From: Forficula auricularia
Taxonomy: Eukaryota > Arthropoda > Insecta > Dermaptera > Forficulidae
Assembly: GCA_024734495.1 (NCBI GenBank)
Contig: JALMQS010000225.1
Coordinates: forward strand, 13,297,573 to 13,361,572
Direction of reading: 5' to 3'
Length of the DNA: 64,000 bases
Of this stretch, positions 45,801 to 55,782 are shown one piece after another. Both the position numbers and the translations under genes were made by a program. Each line of letters begins with the position of its first letter. Within the stretch, counting starts at the first letter, position 1. The notes beneath the pieces were generated by a model that saw nothing but the letters and a program-made list of their open reading frames with translations, was not told the origin of the DNA and made no database searches.

Positions 45801-47442
45801 TTTTTTGATGGGTGAAATAAAAAATGTCAAAAAATGAAGGAAATCAAAAATTAAAATTTTTCAAACCGTGCGATTTGGCTTAAAAGTTTATGAGGCAAAC
45901 AAAAAAGTGATTTCTTGTGAACAACTAATGAGCATAATTCACTTTTCCGCCAAGTTGGTAAAAATTGCCTATCTTTGACTATCGATTGTGACTAAACGGC
46001 TGATTCGATTCTATGCTGTTTCATTTTGGTAAGAATAAAATTTTCTGAAGGACGCATGGTTTTCGAGTTATAAGCTGGGTGGTTTTTATTAATTGGCCAG
46101 CGCGGCCTTTTTTCGATCTAATTTTTCAGGGGTATTAATCAATATTTTAAATATGAATTGAGACAAAAAAAAAGGATTTTATTTCTATATATATAAAATT
46201 AAGGTTTCGTCTGTATATTGCACCAAATCACGCCAAATTTTAGTTGCATACGTTTCAAGAAAAGTTATGAACGAAAACACCCTCAACAAAATTCCTGTCT
46301 GTCTGTATATTTGTCTGTATGTTTCCGTGGATTCCGCGAAAAGTTGATTCGCGTAAAAACAGCTGAAGGGATTATTATGAAATTTCATATTTAGATCAGA
46401 TATCTTCTTATTACATAGGTTTATTGCTATATAACGTTTTGATATTTTGACCCCAAAAGGGGGTTTGGGGGCGCACTAATGGAAATTATCAAATAACTCC
46501 TAAACTATTTACTCTACGTCAAATTTTGTTATGAGCAAAGTTATAGGGGATGTGATTTCTGACAGCTTTTGTTTAAAAAAATTCCCCCAAAAAGCGGGGA
46601 GGCTGATAAAATGTAAATTCTTGCCCTTGGAGCAAACTCAATCAAATTTTGTATACATAATCTGTGGGCCTCTAGAGAGCTAGAAATGAAAAAACTAACC
46701 AGCAAAATGGGGCGAGGGTCAAAAAATATAAATTCTTGCTATTGGAGCAAACTGAACCAAATTTTGTACACATATTCTGTGGGCCATTAGAAGGATAGAA
46801 ATGCAAACACTGGGTGCGGGGTTGGTGGAGTGGGGGTGATCGGGGTGTGGGTCCAGGGGCCGTAGCCCCCTGACTAGCAAGAGGGCCGCCGAAAGCGGGC
46901 CTTGCAGCTAATATATATATAAATCCTGGTTGCGCCACTGAGTATATTTATATTTCATTCATAGTCTTTTTCATTTTTTGTTGTTGTAGGTAAACACTTA
47001 TTCATCAAAGAGTATTAAAAAATAGACTTTTCAATTATATAATATCTAGTAGGCCGTGAGATTTCTTGTTTATGTTTATATTTTACTTACCTATTTGATT
47101 TCCTAATTATTCCTGATGGGAAATTGATTTTAAGTTATGTTCCCTGTTTACCTAGAACAGCCCTAACACGTCTACAGGTGTAGGTCAGGCACCTTAATGA
47201 GTAATAATTACCGGTAGAGCCTGAGGGAATGCGACCCGCGGTGCCTCTGCAAATTCCAACTTTCCAATTTCCTGATTGCAATTTCTGCCATCAAAGACGA
47301 TTCCATTTGGCGAGCTCGTTAATTTCAATTTCATCGGGTAATTGCAAGTATATTGCACGGGGTAGGTGTAGAACGGGCAGGAGGACACGGTCGACACCCA
47401 TAATATCACCGCTGACAGGATGAGAACCCTCGGACTCAACAT
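39859..47442 (-). CDS. Secreted PEBP-family protein, four exons
   Basis: Phosphatidylethanolamine-binding-protein fold. Exons 47442-47212, 43884-43792, 43703-43655 and 40055-39859 have GT/AG borders and agreeing phases, giving 189 residues with stop TGA at 39859. Residues 1-21 are a hydrophobic signal peptide ending at SS before Cys22. Ligand-site motifs are present: DPDAP (87-91), LHW (100-102) and GSHRYIF (136-142). Length without signal fits the roughly 165-180-residue family. Cysteines 22, 33 and others suggest disulfides, unlike cytosolic PEBPs. Probably an extracellular lipid- or odorant-binding type like insect antennal PEBPs; its ligand cannot be read from sequence. Introns of 3-4 kb hold repeats. 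Confidence 0.88.
40310..40400 (-). mobile_element. tRNA-derived SINE or tRNA relic
   Basis: Minus strand has a perfect T arm (CTCGG-GTTCGATTC-CCGAG) and an A-box-like TGAGCCAGATGG upstream, correctly ordered as an internal Pol III promoter. No complete acceptor stem, so not a tRNA gene. Confidence 0.5.
40541..41270 (+). mobile_element. LINE 3' UTR (copy 1) with a 123-bp insertion
   Basis: GGCCTCCACATCTCCCCTCA through CACTCGGGTCGCTCCGAATA matches 45105-45685 with many AATAAAT repeats. It is interrupted at 40831-40953. No coding part remains. Confidence 0.75.
40831..40953. mobile_element. 123-bp insertion with 12-bp target duplication
   Basis: Flanked by AGTTAAATAAAT on both sides (40819-40830, 40954-40965). 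The uninterrupted LINE copy at 45.4 kb has only one such copy. Contents (GCCGAGAGTAGCAGAG, CAAGCAGAGGACAACC) match 30955-31030, part of the hammerhead family. Confidence 0.75.
41271..42239. other. PEBP intron, unrecognised A+T-rich sequence
   Basis: Contains several near-repeats of AAATATGCAAAATATGCA around 41980-42050. No gene. Confidence 0.4.
42240..42480. repeat. Repeat with degraded hammerhead-like motifs (copy 1)
   Basis: Similar to 51280-51530. Contains, on the minus strand, TTGATGATGGCC...CAAATCGTTG and, on the plus strand, TTGAAGAAAGAG...GAATCGTC, both hammerhead-like with damaged cores. Confidence 0.45.
42583..42850 (+). repeat. Possible Helitron-like 5' end
   Basis: TCTATATCTATATAAGCTAT followed by CACTCACTGACTCA and AACGATTAGACCTACGGC resembles leading ends of insect Helitrons. 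No matching 3' end was found. Confidence 0.3.
43003..43342. repeat. Foldback repeat
   Basis: GAGCTTCCGCCTCATTTTTG pairs with CAAAATGAGGCGGAAGCTC; outer arms AAGAACGGGTTCTT and AAGAACCCGTTTTT. Confidence 0.8.
43490..43560. repeat. Degraded hammerhead-like repeat, related to 52935-53010
   Basis: CCGAAGATAAGATC...GATTGAAATATCGACG against GCCGAAGATGAG...GATCGAAATGTCAACC. Both keep the spacing of a hammerhead but have C for the second core base. Confidence 0.4.
44106..45893. repeat. Foldback element interrupted by a LINE
   Basis: Left arm (44106-44560, from CACGCCAAATCGGACGGTTT) is mirrored on the right by 44600-44938 plus 45760-45893 (ending AAACCGTGCGATTTGGC). The LINE at about 44945-45755 splits the right arm after TTATGAGCGAA. 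Confidence 0.8.
44945..45755 (+). mobile_element. LINE 3' end (copy 2)
   Basis: Short frame (LEEFNSLPAEVRNASSLIQF, stop at 45084) is the last piece of a LINE reverse transcriptase. The 3' UTR equals 40541-41270 without the 123-bp insertion, followed by AATAAAT repeats. Confidence 0.75.
46184..46911 (+). mobile_element. Helitron-like element (copy 2)
   Basis: Begins TCTATATATATAAAATTAAG and ends GGGCCGCCGAAAGCGGGCC, CTTGCAG, CTAA before T. Matches 8367-9470 but lacks the long G-rich tract. Non-autonomous. Confidence 0.7.
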
Positions 47443-47514
47443 TTTCGTAACAATTCACAAACACCTCTGCCTCTTAGATATATCTATTCACTTCACTTGC
47501 AGCAAACGATGTGC

Positions 47515-47550
47515 AGTGAAAGGTTCACCCAGAGACGGTATATATATAAT
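47515..47550 (-). promoter_or_regulatory. TATA box and initiator of the PEBP gene
   Basis: Minus-strand TATATATATA begins at 47548. TTCACTG gives a putative start at 47517, exactly 31 bp downstream, the canonical distance. The 5' UTR would be about 75 nt to the ATG at 47442. Confidence 0.6.
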
Positions 47551-47812
47551 CTATTTGCATATTACTATATATATATAGCTAAATTAGCAAATGAATATAC
47601 ATATGAAGGGAAATAACTTTGTCTCCCACGATAACGGAAAGAAATAATTTACGTTTAATGTTATTGGATTAGAAAACAAATTAACTTAAAGTGAATACTT
47701 TTCTTTAATGGGCAGTAAATTAAATTCCAAAAATAAAATAACCCGCCCACGTGCTTGCTAATCGAGTCACATACCTATATTTGGTAGCTTTCTATAACTT
47801 ATTACTATAGAG

Positions 47813-48223
47813 CATAAATTTATAATTTTCTCATTAATATATTAAAGAATAATTAACATATTAACGAGAATTGTTTTAATCGCGCTTTTTAAACAAGATA
47901 TATATCACGAGACTACTGCTGGTTGAAGCTATTGGAGTCTGCTGAGTCTCAAGAGGGGATGAAAAAGATATGATCCATTTAGCTATAATCCAACGTCATT
48001 TTGCGTTTAGCCCGCATGACACGGGCTAAACGCAAAACGCAAAATGATGTTGGATTATAGCTAAATGGATCATATCTTTATCCCCTCTAGAACTCAGCAC
48101 GACTCAATAACTTCAACCAGCAGTAGTCTCGTGATATATATCTTGTTTAAAAGCACGATCAAAACAATTCTCGTTAATATGTTAATTATTCTTTAATATA
48201 TTAATGAGAAAATTATAAATTTA
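47813..48223. repeat. Near-perfect palindrome of about 410 bp
   Basis: Arms of about 200 bp (outer ATAAATTTATAATTTTCTCA; inner GGATTATAGCTAAATGGATC) meet around CCCGCATGACACGGG at about 48015. Few mismatches. No ORF. Confidence 0.9.
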
Positions 48224-49036
48224 TTTAACTTTATTATTTCAAGTTAGAAATATATAAATTCAGATATTATTTTCACTTAATATTTGACAAAAAATCACCT
48301 GCAGATTGAATCGAACATAGGAAACATACGATTACTAGAGAGCGAACAAAAATACTTTCACCTTTTTTTAATTTCCGGGATACTTTTCAAGTTAATTTTT
48401 GAAATGAAACTTCTTTAGCGAAGTTTGATTTTTTTTGTTACAGTAAAGGGTTACAAAGAGGAAAAATAATTTTTTTAAAACGCACAAATATTTAATGACA
48501 AATAAAATTTAGTACCTCGGAACTTACCGATGCTCAGTAATTTTTTACTTCAGTTAAAACCTGTTGTGTCCGTCATACTAGTAAAATATTCACAACTTAA
48601 ATGGGTAACGAATAATCTTTATTCAATCAAATATAACATAAGAATTAGAAACAAAACAAACAACAACAATCAACAGTAAACAATAACCAGCGTTGCCTAG
48701 CAACGCCTATCCAACACCTTCCCTCTAAATTTCTTCTATAAGGCGTTGAGGCGCTTTGCATATTCTTTTAGGTCTTGTGCCTGAGGTCGTTGATGGATCA
48801 GAAACGGTTCGTTGATTCGCTGGCGAAGGTTCCAACGGTGGAGACGCTGAATTTGGAATCTGGTGTCGAATAGTGGGTGTTTCAGTATTGTTGCCATTAT
48901 TAACCACGAATTGAAGGTATTGGGGAATGATTAATGGTTCTTCATCGGGATCTTTTAGTGGTTCTTCATCGGGATCTTTCTGGAAACCCCGTTTTATTTG
49001 ATCTTCATGTCTGCGCCAATTTTCTCCACTAATTTT

Positions 49037-49780
49037 TAACCGACTTCAAAAAAGGAGGAGGTTCTCTATTCGATTGAATTTTTTTTTTTTTTTTTTTTTT
49101 TTGTGCCTATGTTACCTCATATCTCCGCCAATTGTCAACCGATTTTGAAAATTTTTTTTGCATTGGGTCCAGTCTAGCTTCCGATTGGTCCCATTTTTTT
49201 TTTCGATTTTTTTTCATAGGTATTAGACCTTTTTTATTAGGTTTGTTTAGGTTTGTTTAGACCTAACCTCTTTGTTTATGAACCGATTTCGATGGTTCTT
49301 TTTTTATCCGAAAGGGGTGTCTTAGGGATGGTGTCATATTAATTTGGTCAAGTTCTGATGATATAATCACTATTAATAACATCACTAAAAAGAGAAAAAT
49401 AAAAATTTTTAAGAAAAAAATAAAAACCGACTTCAAAAATTAAGTGCAACAAATATAAAAATACACTAAAAGGTATAAAATAATTATTATCTTATTTAGT
49501 TACAACTAAACGACGAAATATTAACACGAAATTACTTTTTGAAGTTGGTGCCAAACATATACCTTTTATGAATCGCACTCGACGGATCTTACTTAGTACG
49601 TTTGGCGGGTACGCTCGCTTATAGGTATAGTTTGTTTGGCACCGACTTTAAAAAGTAATTTCGTGTTAATATTTCGTCGTTTGGTTGTAACTAAATAAGA
49701 TAATAATTATTTTATACCTTTTAGTGTATTTTTATATTTGTTGCACTTAATTTTTTGAAGTCGGTTTTTATTTTTTTCTT
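49037..49780. mobile_element. AACCGACTTCAAAAA MITE inside Gypsy pol
   Basis: Ends AACCGACTTCAAAAAAGG and TTTTTGAAGTCGGTTTTT. 49415-49775 is itself a palindrome (GTGCAACAAATATAAAAATA and complement) around 49600. A fragment of the same end lies at 55599-55640. Confidence 0.7.
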
Positions 49781-51091
49781 AAAGATCCTACAATCCATAT
49801 TCTGTTTCCTATTTTTCTTTTCTAAAATTCCCTTAGTCCAATCTGACCTTCTTACCCTCCTAAAATCTCTAACTATCACCTCATCTCCTTCCTTGAAATT
49901 CCTCACTCGATCAGTTGATGGTATTTCATCACATGTTACATTTTTCTTGAAAGGACTTAGAAAATCTAGCTCTGTACGCAATTCTCTGTTTAGAAATAAT
50001 GAACTTGGTGATTTTAGTGTTGTTGTATGAGGTGTAACTCGATATCGGAACAGAAAATTTTCCAACTTGGTTTGAATTATTCCCTCATTAAGCGTATACT
50101 GATTAAATAGCATTTTCTTTAGGGCATCTTTAAAAGTTTGTACGTATCTCTCGACTTGGCCATTGGACTGTGGATGATAAGGTGGTGTAAAAACATGTTT
50201 TATATCATAACTTTCACAGAATTCAGCAAATTCATCTGCTACGAATTGCGGTCCATTATCACTCACCAATTCTTCTGGAATTCCATAACGAGCGAAAAGA
50301 GAACGTAGCACTCTAATTAAGTCAGAAGATGTAGTTCGTGAAATTTTTACAATTTCTGGCCATTTTGAATATGTATCTACTATCACAAAAAACATCAATG
50401 ATTTAAATGGACCTGCTAAATCTATATGAATTCTTTGCCATGGCCTCTCACACGGGGGCCAAGAAAGGGGAGGACTTTTCGGAGGATTATTGCTTATTAA
50501 CGAACAATTTTCACAATTCCGGACTAACTTTTCAATATCCATATCCAAATTAGACCACCAAAAATACTGTCTAGCCAATGATTTCATTCTTACCATGCCA
50601 TTATGTGTCTCATGTAGATAATTTAATAATTTAGTATGAAATATTTCAGGTATAACTGTTCGAAATCCTCTCATAATACAACCATTATAAATAGTGAGAT
50701 CTGTTTTTATTTTAAAATAAGGTCTTAATTTCTCATCATTAATTCTTTCAGGCCAACCATCCAATACAAATTTTTTTATTTGAGATAATTTAGGGTCATT
50801 ACGAGTTTCTCGTTCAATATCTTTTGCTTTAATCGGTAACTTTTCATGAAAATCCTCATATAGTATATTAATAATTTGGTGACAAGCAAAATCATTGTCT
50901 AAGTCATTTACATTGTTAGGAAGACGGGAAAGAGCATCTGCTTGCATTTCATTTGATTTTATATATTCAATCTTGTAATTATATCCCATTAATATAAGTG
51001 CCCATCGTTGTAATCTACTAGCTGTTAATGAAGAAATTCCTTTCTTTTCACTGTGAATCCCATCCTCGTCGCCAGTTGTTGTGTCCGTCAT
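49721..51091 (-). pseudogene. Gypsy pol fragment: RNase H end plus integrase
   Basis: An open frame of 456 codons starting within the LTR. It reads the end of RNase H (ADALSRLP), an H2C2 zinc finger (HETHNG...CENC), and the integrase core with catalytic D, D, E in HIDLAG, SDNGPQF and QVERY. The last about 20 codons (KKKIKTDFKKL...) come from an inserted MITE, so the integrase C-terminus is cut. It resumes at 49036-48725 (NWRRHEDQIKRGF... RPKRICKAPQRL-stop), where an eight-residue block KDPDEEPL is tandemly doubled. The fusion of LTR leader to pol suggests one large internal deletion. Confidence 0.85.
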
Positions 51092-51279
51092 ACTAGTAAA
51101 ATATTCACAACTTAAATGGGTAACGAATAATCTTTATTCAATCAAATATAACATAAGAATTAGAAACAAAACAAACAACAACAATCAACAGTAAACAATA
51201 ACGAGCGTTGCCTAGCAACGCCTATCCAACAAAACCAAGATATTAATATTATTTTTAATTTTAATTTCAGGTAAAAATG

Positions 51280-51530
51280 TCGATTTTTATTCACAGCCAA
51301 AATATAATACAATTGAAATAAAATTTAATTTATATTTTTGCCAAGGTTTTACACCACTTTGGCCATCAAGACGTATCACTGGGCACACAGTTTTGAATGT
51401 AATTGCAATTAAAAATAATATTAATATACACCTAGGTTGACCCTTTTAAATCCTGAAGAAGGAGGTACGATCCTTCGAATTGTCGGATTTTTTAAGAGAA
51501 TGAAATTGATATTCTAATAAATTATTTTAT
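51280..51530. repeat. Repeat with degraded hammerhead-like motif (copy 2)
   Basis: Similar to 42240-42480. CTGAAGAAGGAGG...CCTTCGAATTGTCGG at 51453-51484 keeps the layout of the GGAGG-type hammerhead but has GAAT for GAAA. Confidence 0.45.
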
Positions 51531-51723
51531 AGAAAATAGAAAAATATCTTTAATTAATTAAATTGGCAAATTCTAATATATAATAATATTTGTAATGATC
51601 TATTAGTGGAATTTAAAAAAAAAAAAAAATAATAATTTTATTAAAAGAAAATTGAAAAAATGTAACTTATGAGGAGAATTTTCTAGGTTAGGTTTCACAA
51701 AAAGGAAATATTAAAACAAATGT

Positions 51724-52497
51724 ATGTTTTTTTTGAGTTTGATTCACTCGATATATATTTCTAAATTTTCTGCCTTCTACTCAATGATATATAGGCTCTT
51801 GAATATACCTATGAATAAATTAAATTTCAATAATGAATTAAATGTTATCTATAATATAGCCTTGAATAATGGATATAACATTTCGATCATTAATAAAATC
51901 TACAATAGAATAAAACGTAAAATTAATGTTTCCCTCGTACACTCTTTGCAACCCAGTACTGAACCGGTATATAGGAGAGTCCCTTTCATCTCAGATCAAT
52001 TGTCAAATCCACTATCTTCTATACTTAGATCATATGGAATTACCCCTGCTTTTTATAATAAAAACACTTTAGGCTCACATTTGATTAACAACAAACTTGA
52101 TAAAATTGATAAACTAGATAAGTCAGGGGTTTACAAATTGGACTGCGATGGATGTGATTCCTTTTATATTGGTCAGACTGGTCGTTCCTTTAAAAAACGT
52201 TATTCTGAACATGAATATGCTCTTAGAGTCCTTAACAGATCTAACGATATTAATTCAGATTCTACCTCTGCTTTCGCTCTTCATATACATTCGAAAAATC
52301 ACACTGCTTCTACTTCCAATCCTACCCCAATTCATTTTGAAAGAAGTGGTCCCAGACTTCTTCTTCTAGAATCAACTGAAATTAAATTGGCACTTATGAA
52401 TAAGTTCAGTATTCTCAATAATCAATTGGACTTTGACAAAGATGTAATCATTGATTCTAATTTGGCTAAAATTAATAAATTAAAAATTGGCTCCTAA
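51724..52497 (+). CDS. Penelope-like element ORF fragment with GIY-YIG endonuclease
   Basis: 257 codons, open to TAA at 52497. The first about 25 codons come from the inverted flank and are not original. Residues from about 30 to 125 resemble the region between reverse transcriptase and endonuclease of PLEs (PFISDQLSNPL, LRSYGITPAFY). The endonuclease domain follows: SGVYKLDCDGCDSFYIGQTG (GIY...YIG with a CxxC), GRSFKKRYSEH with the catalytic Arg, and LLLLESTEIK with the catalytic Glu. It would nick target DNA during retrotransposition, but without the reverse transcriptase it cannot act alone. A shorter relative is at 61393. Confidence 0.85.
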   Translation: MFFLSLIHSIYISKFSAFYSMIYRLLNIPMNKLNFNNELNVIYNIALNNGYNISIINKIYNRIKRKINVSLVHSLQPSTEPVYRRVPFISDQLSNPLSSILRSYGITPAFYNKNTLGSHLINNKLDKIDKLDKSGVYKLDCDGCDSFYIGQTGRSFKKRYSEHEYALRVLNRSNDINSDSTSAFALHIHSKNHTASTSNPTPIHFERSGPRLLLLESTEIKLALMNKFSILNNQLDFDKDVIIDSNLAKINKLKIGS

Positions 52498-52685
52498 ATT
52501 AGATTACATATTTGGTGTTTGTAATTTGTTTTTTGTTTTTAATTTTAATTTTTTTATTTTAAATAATAACATTTTGTTTATATTAAAAAAAAAAAGAAAA
52601 AAAAATTTCTGAACGTAGGTACTCTTCTTTCTCAAAATTTTACTTGTTGAATGTTTTTACAAATTTGTATTCAGTTTTCATTTGA

Positions 52686-52727
52686 ACTCCTGAAGATGGG
52701 CTAATAACCCGAAATATATATCGAGTG
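52686..52727 (+). ncRNA. Hammerhead ribozyme motif
   Basis: CTGAAGA, stem II GGG/CCC, GAA, A/T-palindrome stem III, ATC. Stem I ACTC/GAGT. Confidence 0.7.
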
Positions 52728-53277
52728 AATCAAACTCAAAAAAAACATACATTTGTTTTAATATTTCCTTTTTGTGAAACCTAAAGAATTCTCCTCATAA
52801 GTTACCTACTTATAATGTTTCACCTAGAACTGACACCTAAATCCTTAAAAATTATGAAAAAAATGCAATTATAAATTTTTATTCAAACAACCACCTGTGA
52901 ATAACTATTTTAATTAACAAAAAACACATCAAATTAAACTTAGCCGAAGATGAGGCTGTGACAGATCGAAATGTCAACCCAAAAACCCCCTATGAATCTT
53001 TTTTAGATCTATTTGATTTAATATTTTTTTATTTGATGTCGTATAAAAAAATAGTTCTAATAAAAGTTGTTCAGTTTTTTTTTTTTTCTAGATTAAGAAT
53101 ATGTACAGAAACATATAGGTTTCTATTTAAAAAACAGAAGTTGACCTCCAAATATCCTTAAAAGCTTGTTCTAGGTCGCCAAACAAACAATAGTGTAGTT
53201 TAGTTTCCCCTTTGATATGAATTAAGTTTCTTTTCATAAAATGCACTGTTTTTGAGTTATAAGAGTGTCTCAAGATA

Positions 53278-53341
53278 AAAAAACTCACCCGGTATAGATA
53301 TATATATATATATATATATATCGTATAAAAAACTCACCCGG

Positions 53342-53372
<31 letters not shown>

Positions 53373-53375
53373 ATT
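53278..53375. repeat. (TA)n and (GT)n microsatellites with a 47-bp duplication
   Basis: AAAAACTCACCCGGTATA occurs twice around a (TA)n run, then (GT)n at 53347-53371. Confidence 0.85.
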
Positions 53376-53399
53376 CCCAGGACAAAATCCTGGTTGCGC

Positions 53400-53975
53400 C
53401 ACTGGATGGCAAGAAATATCAGTGAAGGAGACAATAAAAGAGTAGTATAGAGTAGTAAAGAGAAATATCAGTATTAGTATTGATGAATTACAATAGGGTA
53501 TACAACAGGAAACCATTTTTAAAATTAAACTATATTTATTATAAATTCGATATTTAATTCAATACCACTAAATAATAGAAAAATCCCAAATTTCTAATTT
53601 CTTTTCATATAAGCTAAGCATATACCTAATTCTCGTATAATAGGCTTAAAAAAGCGACCCTAGAGGCAGTTTTGAGCATTACACTGGAACCCTCTGAACA
53701 ATGGAAATTTAGGGTCATTACCCGGCTTTGTATATCTCTTAAGCAGTGATTATTATGTATCTTTTATCTTTGATCTTTTGGTAAAGAGTGCGTTGATAAA
53801 GGAACGCAGCCTCAGGTAGGATAATAGGCCTGTTAGTAGGAGTGAAGAGGAAAGAGAAACCATTTTGGATTTCATATCTCATTGGTCATTTGGCTCTCTA
53901 TCTGCTCAAAAGCTTACCATACAATTCTCCAGATATTACAAGTAAGTAGAATCATGGTCTCTCATTGCTAAAACA
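53400..53975. other. Intergenic stretch, nothing recognised
   Basis: Non-coding. Includes a fragment GTGAAGGAGACAATAAAAGA of the AGTAGCAGA family at 53422-53443. Confidence 0.4.
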
Positions 53976-53979
53976 TATA

Positions 53980-54440
53980 TTAAGGTAGTTGTATCGCGAC
54001 AATAGTAGCAAAAAGTTAATGCTAGAGTATATAGAAAATACAATAAGGATTCATAATTCATAAGGCCAAAACTTTTTGCTGTTTATGTACCACTACTAGC
54101 CAATCCCATACAACTAACTACTCGTTTGAAAAATCTGCCAACCCTGTCCGAGCTTGTATATATTTTATCATATAAATGTCAGATAAAGTACATTATAAAG
54201 GGAGATGTATAAAACAAAAAGTTCTTAATAAGCGATTGAAAGCTGTTGCGACAATGGCTGAAGCGAAAAAACGTCAAAAAAGTGTACTAATGTGGGTTAA
54301 ATAAATGTGTTGTTGTCAGCTTGATTTTAGTGTATATTTTTCATTATTAATTAATTATTATCTCAGAAACTGTGTTGTAACTATGAATTAAAATTTTCTT
54401 AGCAAATGTATTAGTTATTGTTTAATGTTGGTTTAGTTAT
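53980..54440 (+). repeat. Dispersed repeat, copy 1
   Basis: Matches 62685-63165 in inverse orientation (CATAAGGCCAAAACT, TGTGTTGTAACTATGAATTA, TAATGTTGGTTTAGTT). The interior differs. Confidence 0.65.
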
Positions 54441-54559
54441 TTACATTGGCGTAGTTAGGGAATTTTCCTAGGGGTGCGCAGCTGCAGGTTGAGCGAGGTG
54501 TGGCGACCGCCCAACCCAAATTGTTCTCGCTCAACCATCCATCCAATCTATTAAATAGA

Positions 54560-55095
54560 GCAAAGACCACTCTATACATTTTTAAACTAGATTAAATTTA
54601 CTACAATTTAAACAAAGTTTCATCTTAATTGGATAATGGTAACCCGGCCGCAATAAGGTTGAAGTTTTGAAAAACTGCAATTTTTCCTTCATAAAATGAA
54701 AACTACTAATCCTAAAAACTTGATTCCTATCTCATTCTGTAGGAGATCTTATTGACTTGAACGTTTATTTTGACCACTTTTTTGATAAAACTCTTAAATT
54801 TATAAATACCTAGCATTTTCCATGACGCTTTTGAGGATTCGGATCATATCCTGTCCGGAAAATGTAGGATATCTATAAATCAGAGTTTAATCAAAAAAGT
54901 GGTCCAAGTAAACGTTCAAATCAACAAAATTTTCTAGAGAATGAGATAGAAATCAAGTTTTTAGGATGAGTGGTTTTCATTTTTATCAAGGAAAAATTGA
55001 CATTTTTTCAAAATTTTCAACCCCATTGCGCACGGTTACCATTATCCAATTAATAAGAAACTTTGTTTAAATTATGGCAAATTTAATCTAGTTCC
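54560..55095. repeat. Foldback element, shorter copy of the 1.1-kb family
   Basis: CATCTTAATTGGATAATGGT and its complement near 55040, with the shared core TTCCATGACGCTTTTGAGG at 54817. Confidence 0.75.
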
Positions 55096-55782
55096 GCCAG
55101 AAGGTTAGAAATGCAAAAACTAACCAAATTTTGTATACATAGTTAGGTCGAAAGGGACTAGAATTTTAATTTTTGACAGTTTGGTCGAAAGGGCTAGAAT
55201 TTTAATTTTTGACCCCCCCCCCCCACCCCTTTTTTTTGTCTAATATAATGTTTAAAACACATTAAAAAAAAAAACAATTATTTTATGTTCTTTTCAAAAT
55301 ATATTCAGTTTTTTTCGAGGGGTAAACCGCGATTGGAATTAGGTGTACACCGTCTTTGAATTATTTTGGAATTCATTAGATAATCTATTGTCATTTATTG
55401 TCTTTTACTTGGAAATGAAAGTGGAAGTGGAAGTAGGTGTATTTTAGGCGGTTCACCCCTCGGTTTTTTTCTAGTTCAATTTTTTCATTTTTTATACCTC
55501 ATCAAAATGTGTGAGTTCTTTATGCCCCACTCTGTATAAGAGGGGCCAGGGGGTGTATGGTAAAGTCATGTGGATGGCCACATCAGAACGTGCCAATTTT
55601 TAACCGACTTCAAAAAAGGAGGAGGTTCTCTATTCGACTGAATTTTTTTTTCCCGCCGATTTCCGTTTAGTAGAGTTCCTTTAGCGGATCAGACATTTAT
55701 TTCTTTTCTATGACATAAATTGGAACATAATAAATAATTCGACTTTTATTTGGGGGCATTCTTCTATGTTTCAGATCTCATA

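Larger units (their letters stand above)
48562..51231 (-). mobile_element. Internally deleted Ty3/Gypsy retrotransposon
   Basis: 155-bp LTRs (48562-48716 and 51077-51231), TGTTG...CCAACA, differ at one base seen by eye. A 5-bp target duplication AAACC flanks the element. Next to the right LTR (5' end on the minus strand) is ACTGGCGACGAGGATGGG, a likely tRNA primer site. Next to the left LTR is the purine stretch AGAGGGAAGG. Gag, protease and reverse transcriptase are absent; RNase H end and integrase remain. A MITE (about 49037-49780) interrupts the 3' part. Confidence 0.9.
51664..52840 (+). mobile_element. Penelope-like element, 5'-truncated, with inverted flanks
   Basis: Left end GGTTTCACAAAAAGGAAATA is inverted at 52755-52785. 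Between them lie the GIY-YIG ORF (51724-52497) and a hammerhead (52686-52727). Ends with AATGTTTCACCTAGAACTGA. The reverse transcriptase core is missing. Confidence 0.85.

Noticed and set aside
51280..51484. Counting 42.3-kb and 51.4-kb motifs as full hammerheads
   Set aside because: The invariant GAAA or CTGA core bases are changed, so they are listed as degraded repeats only.
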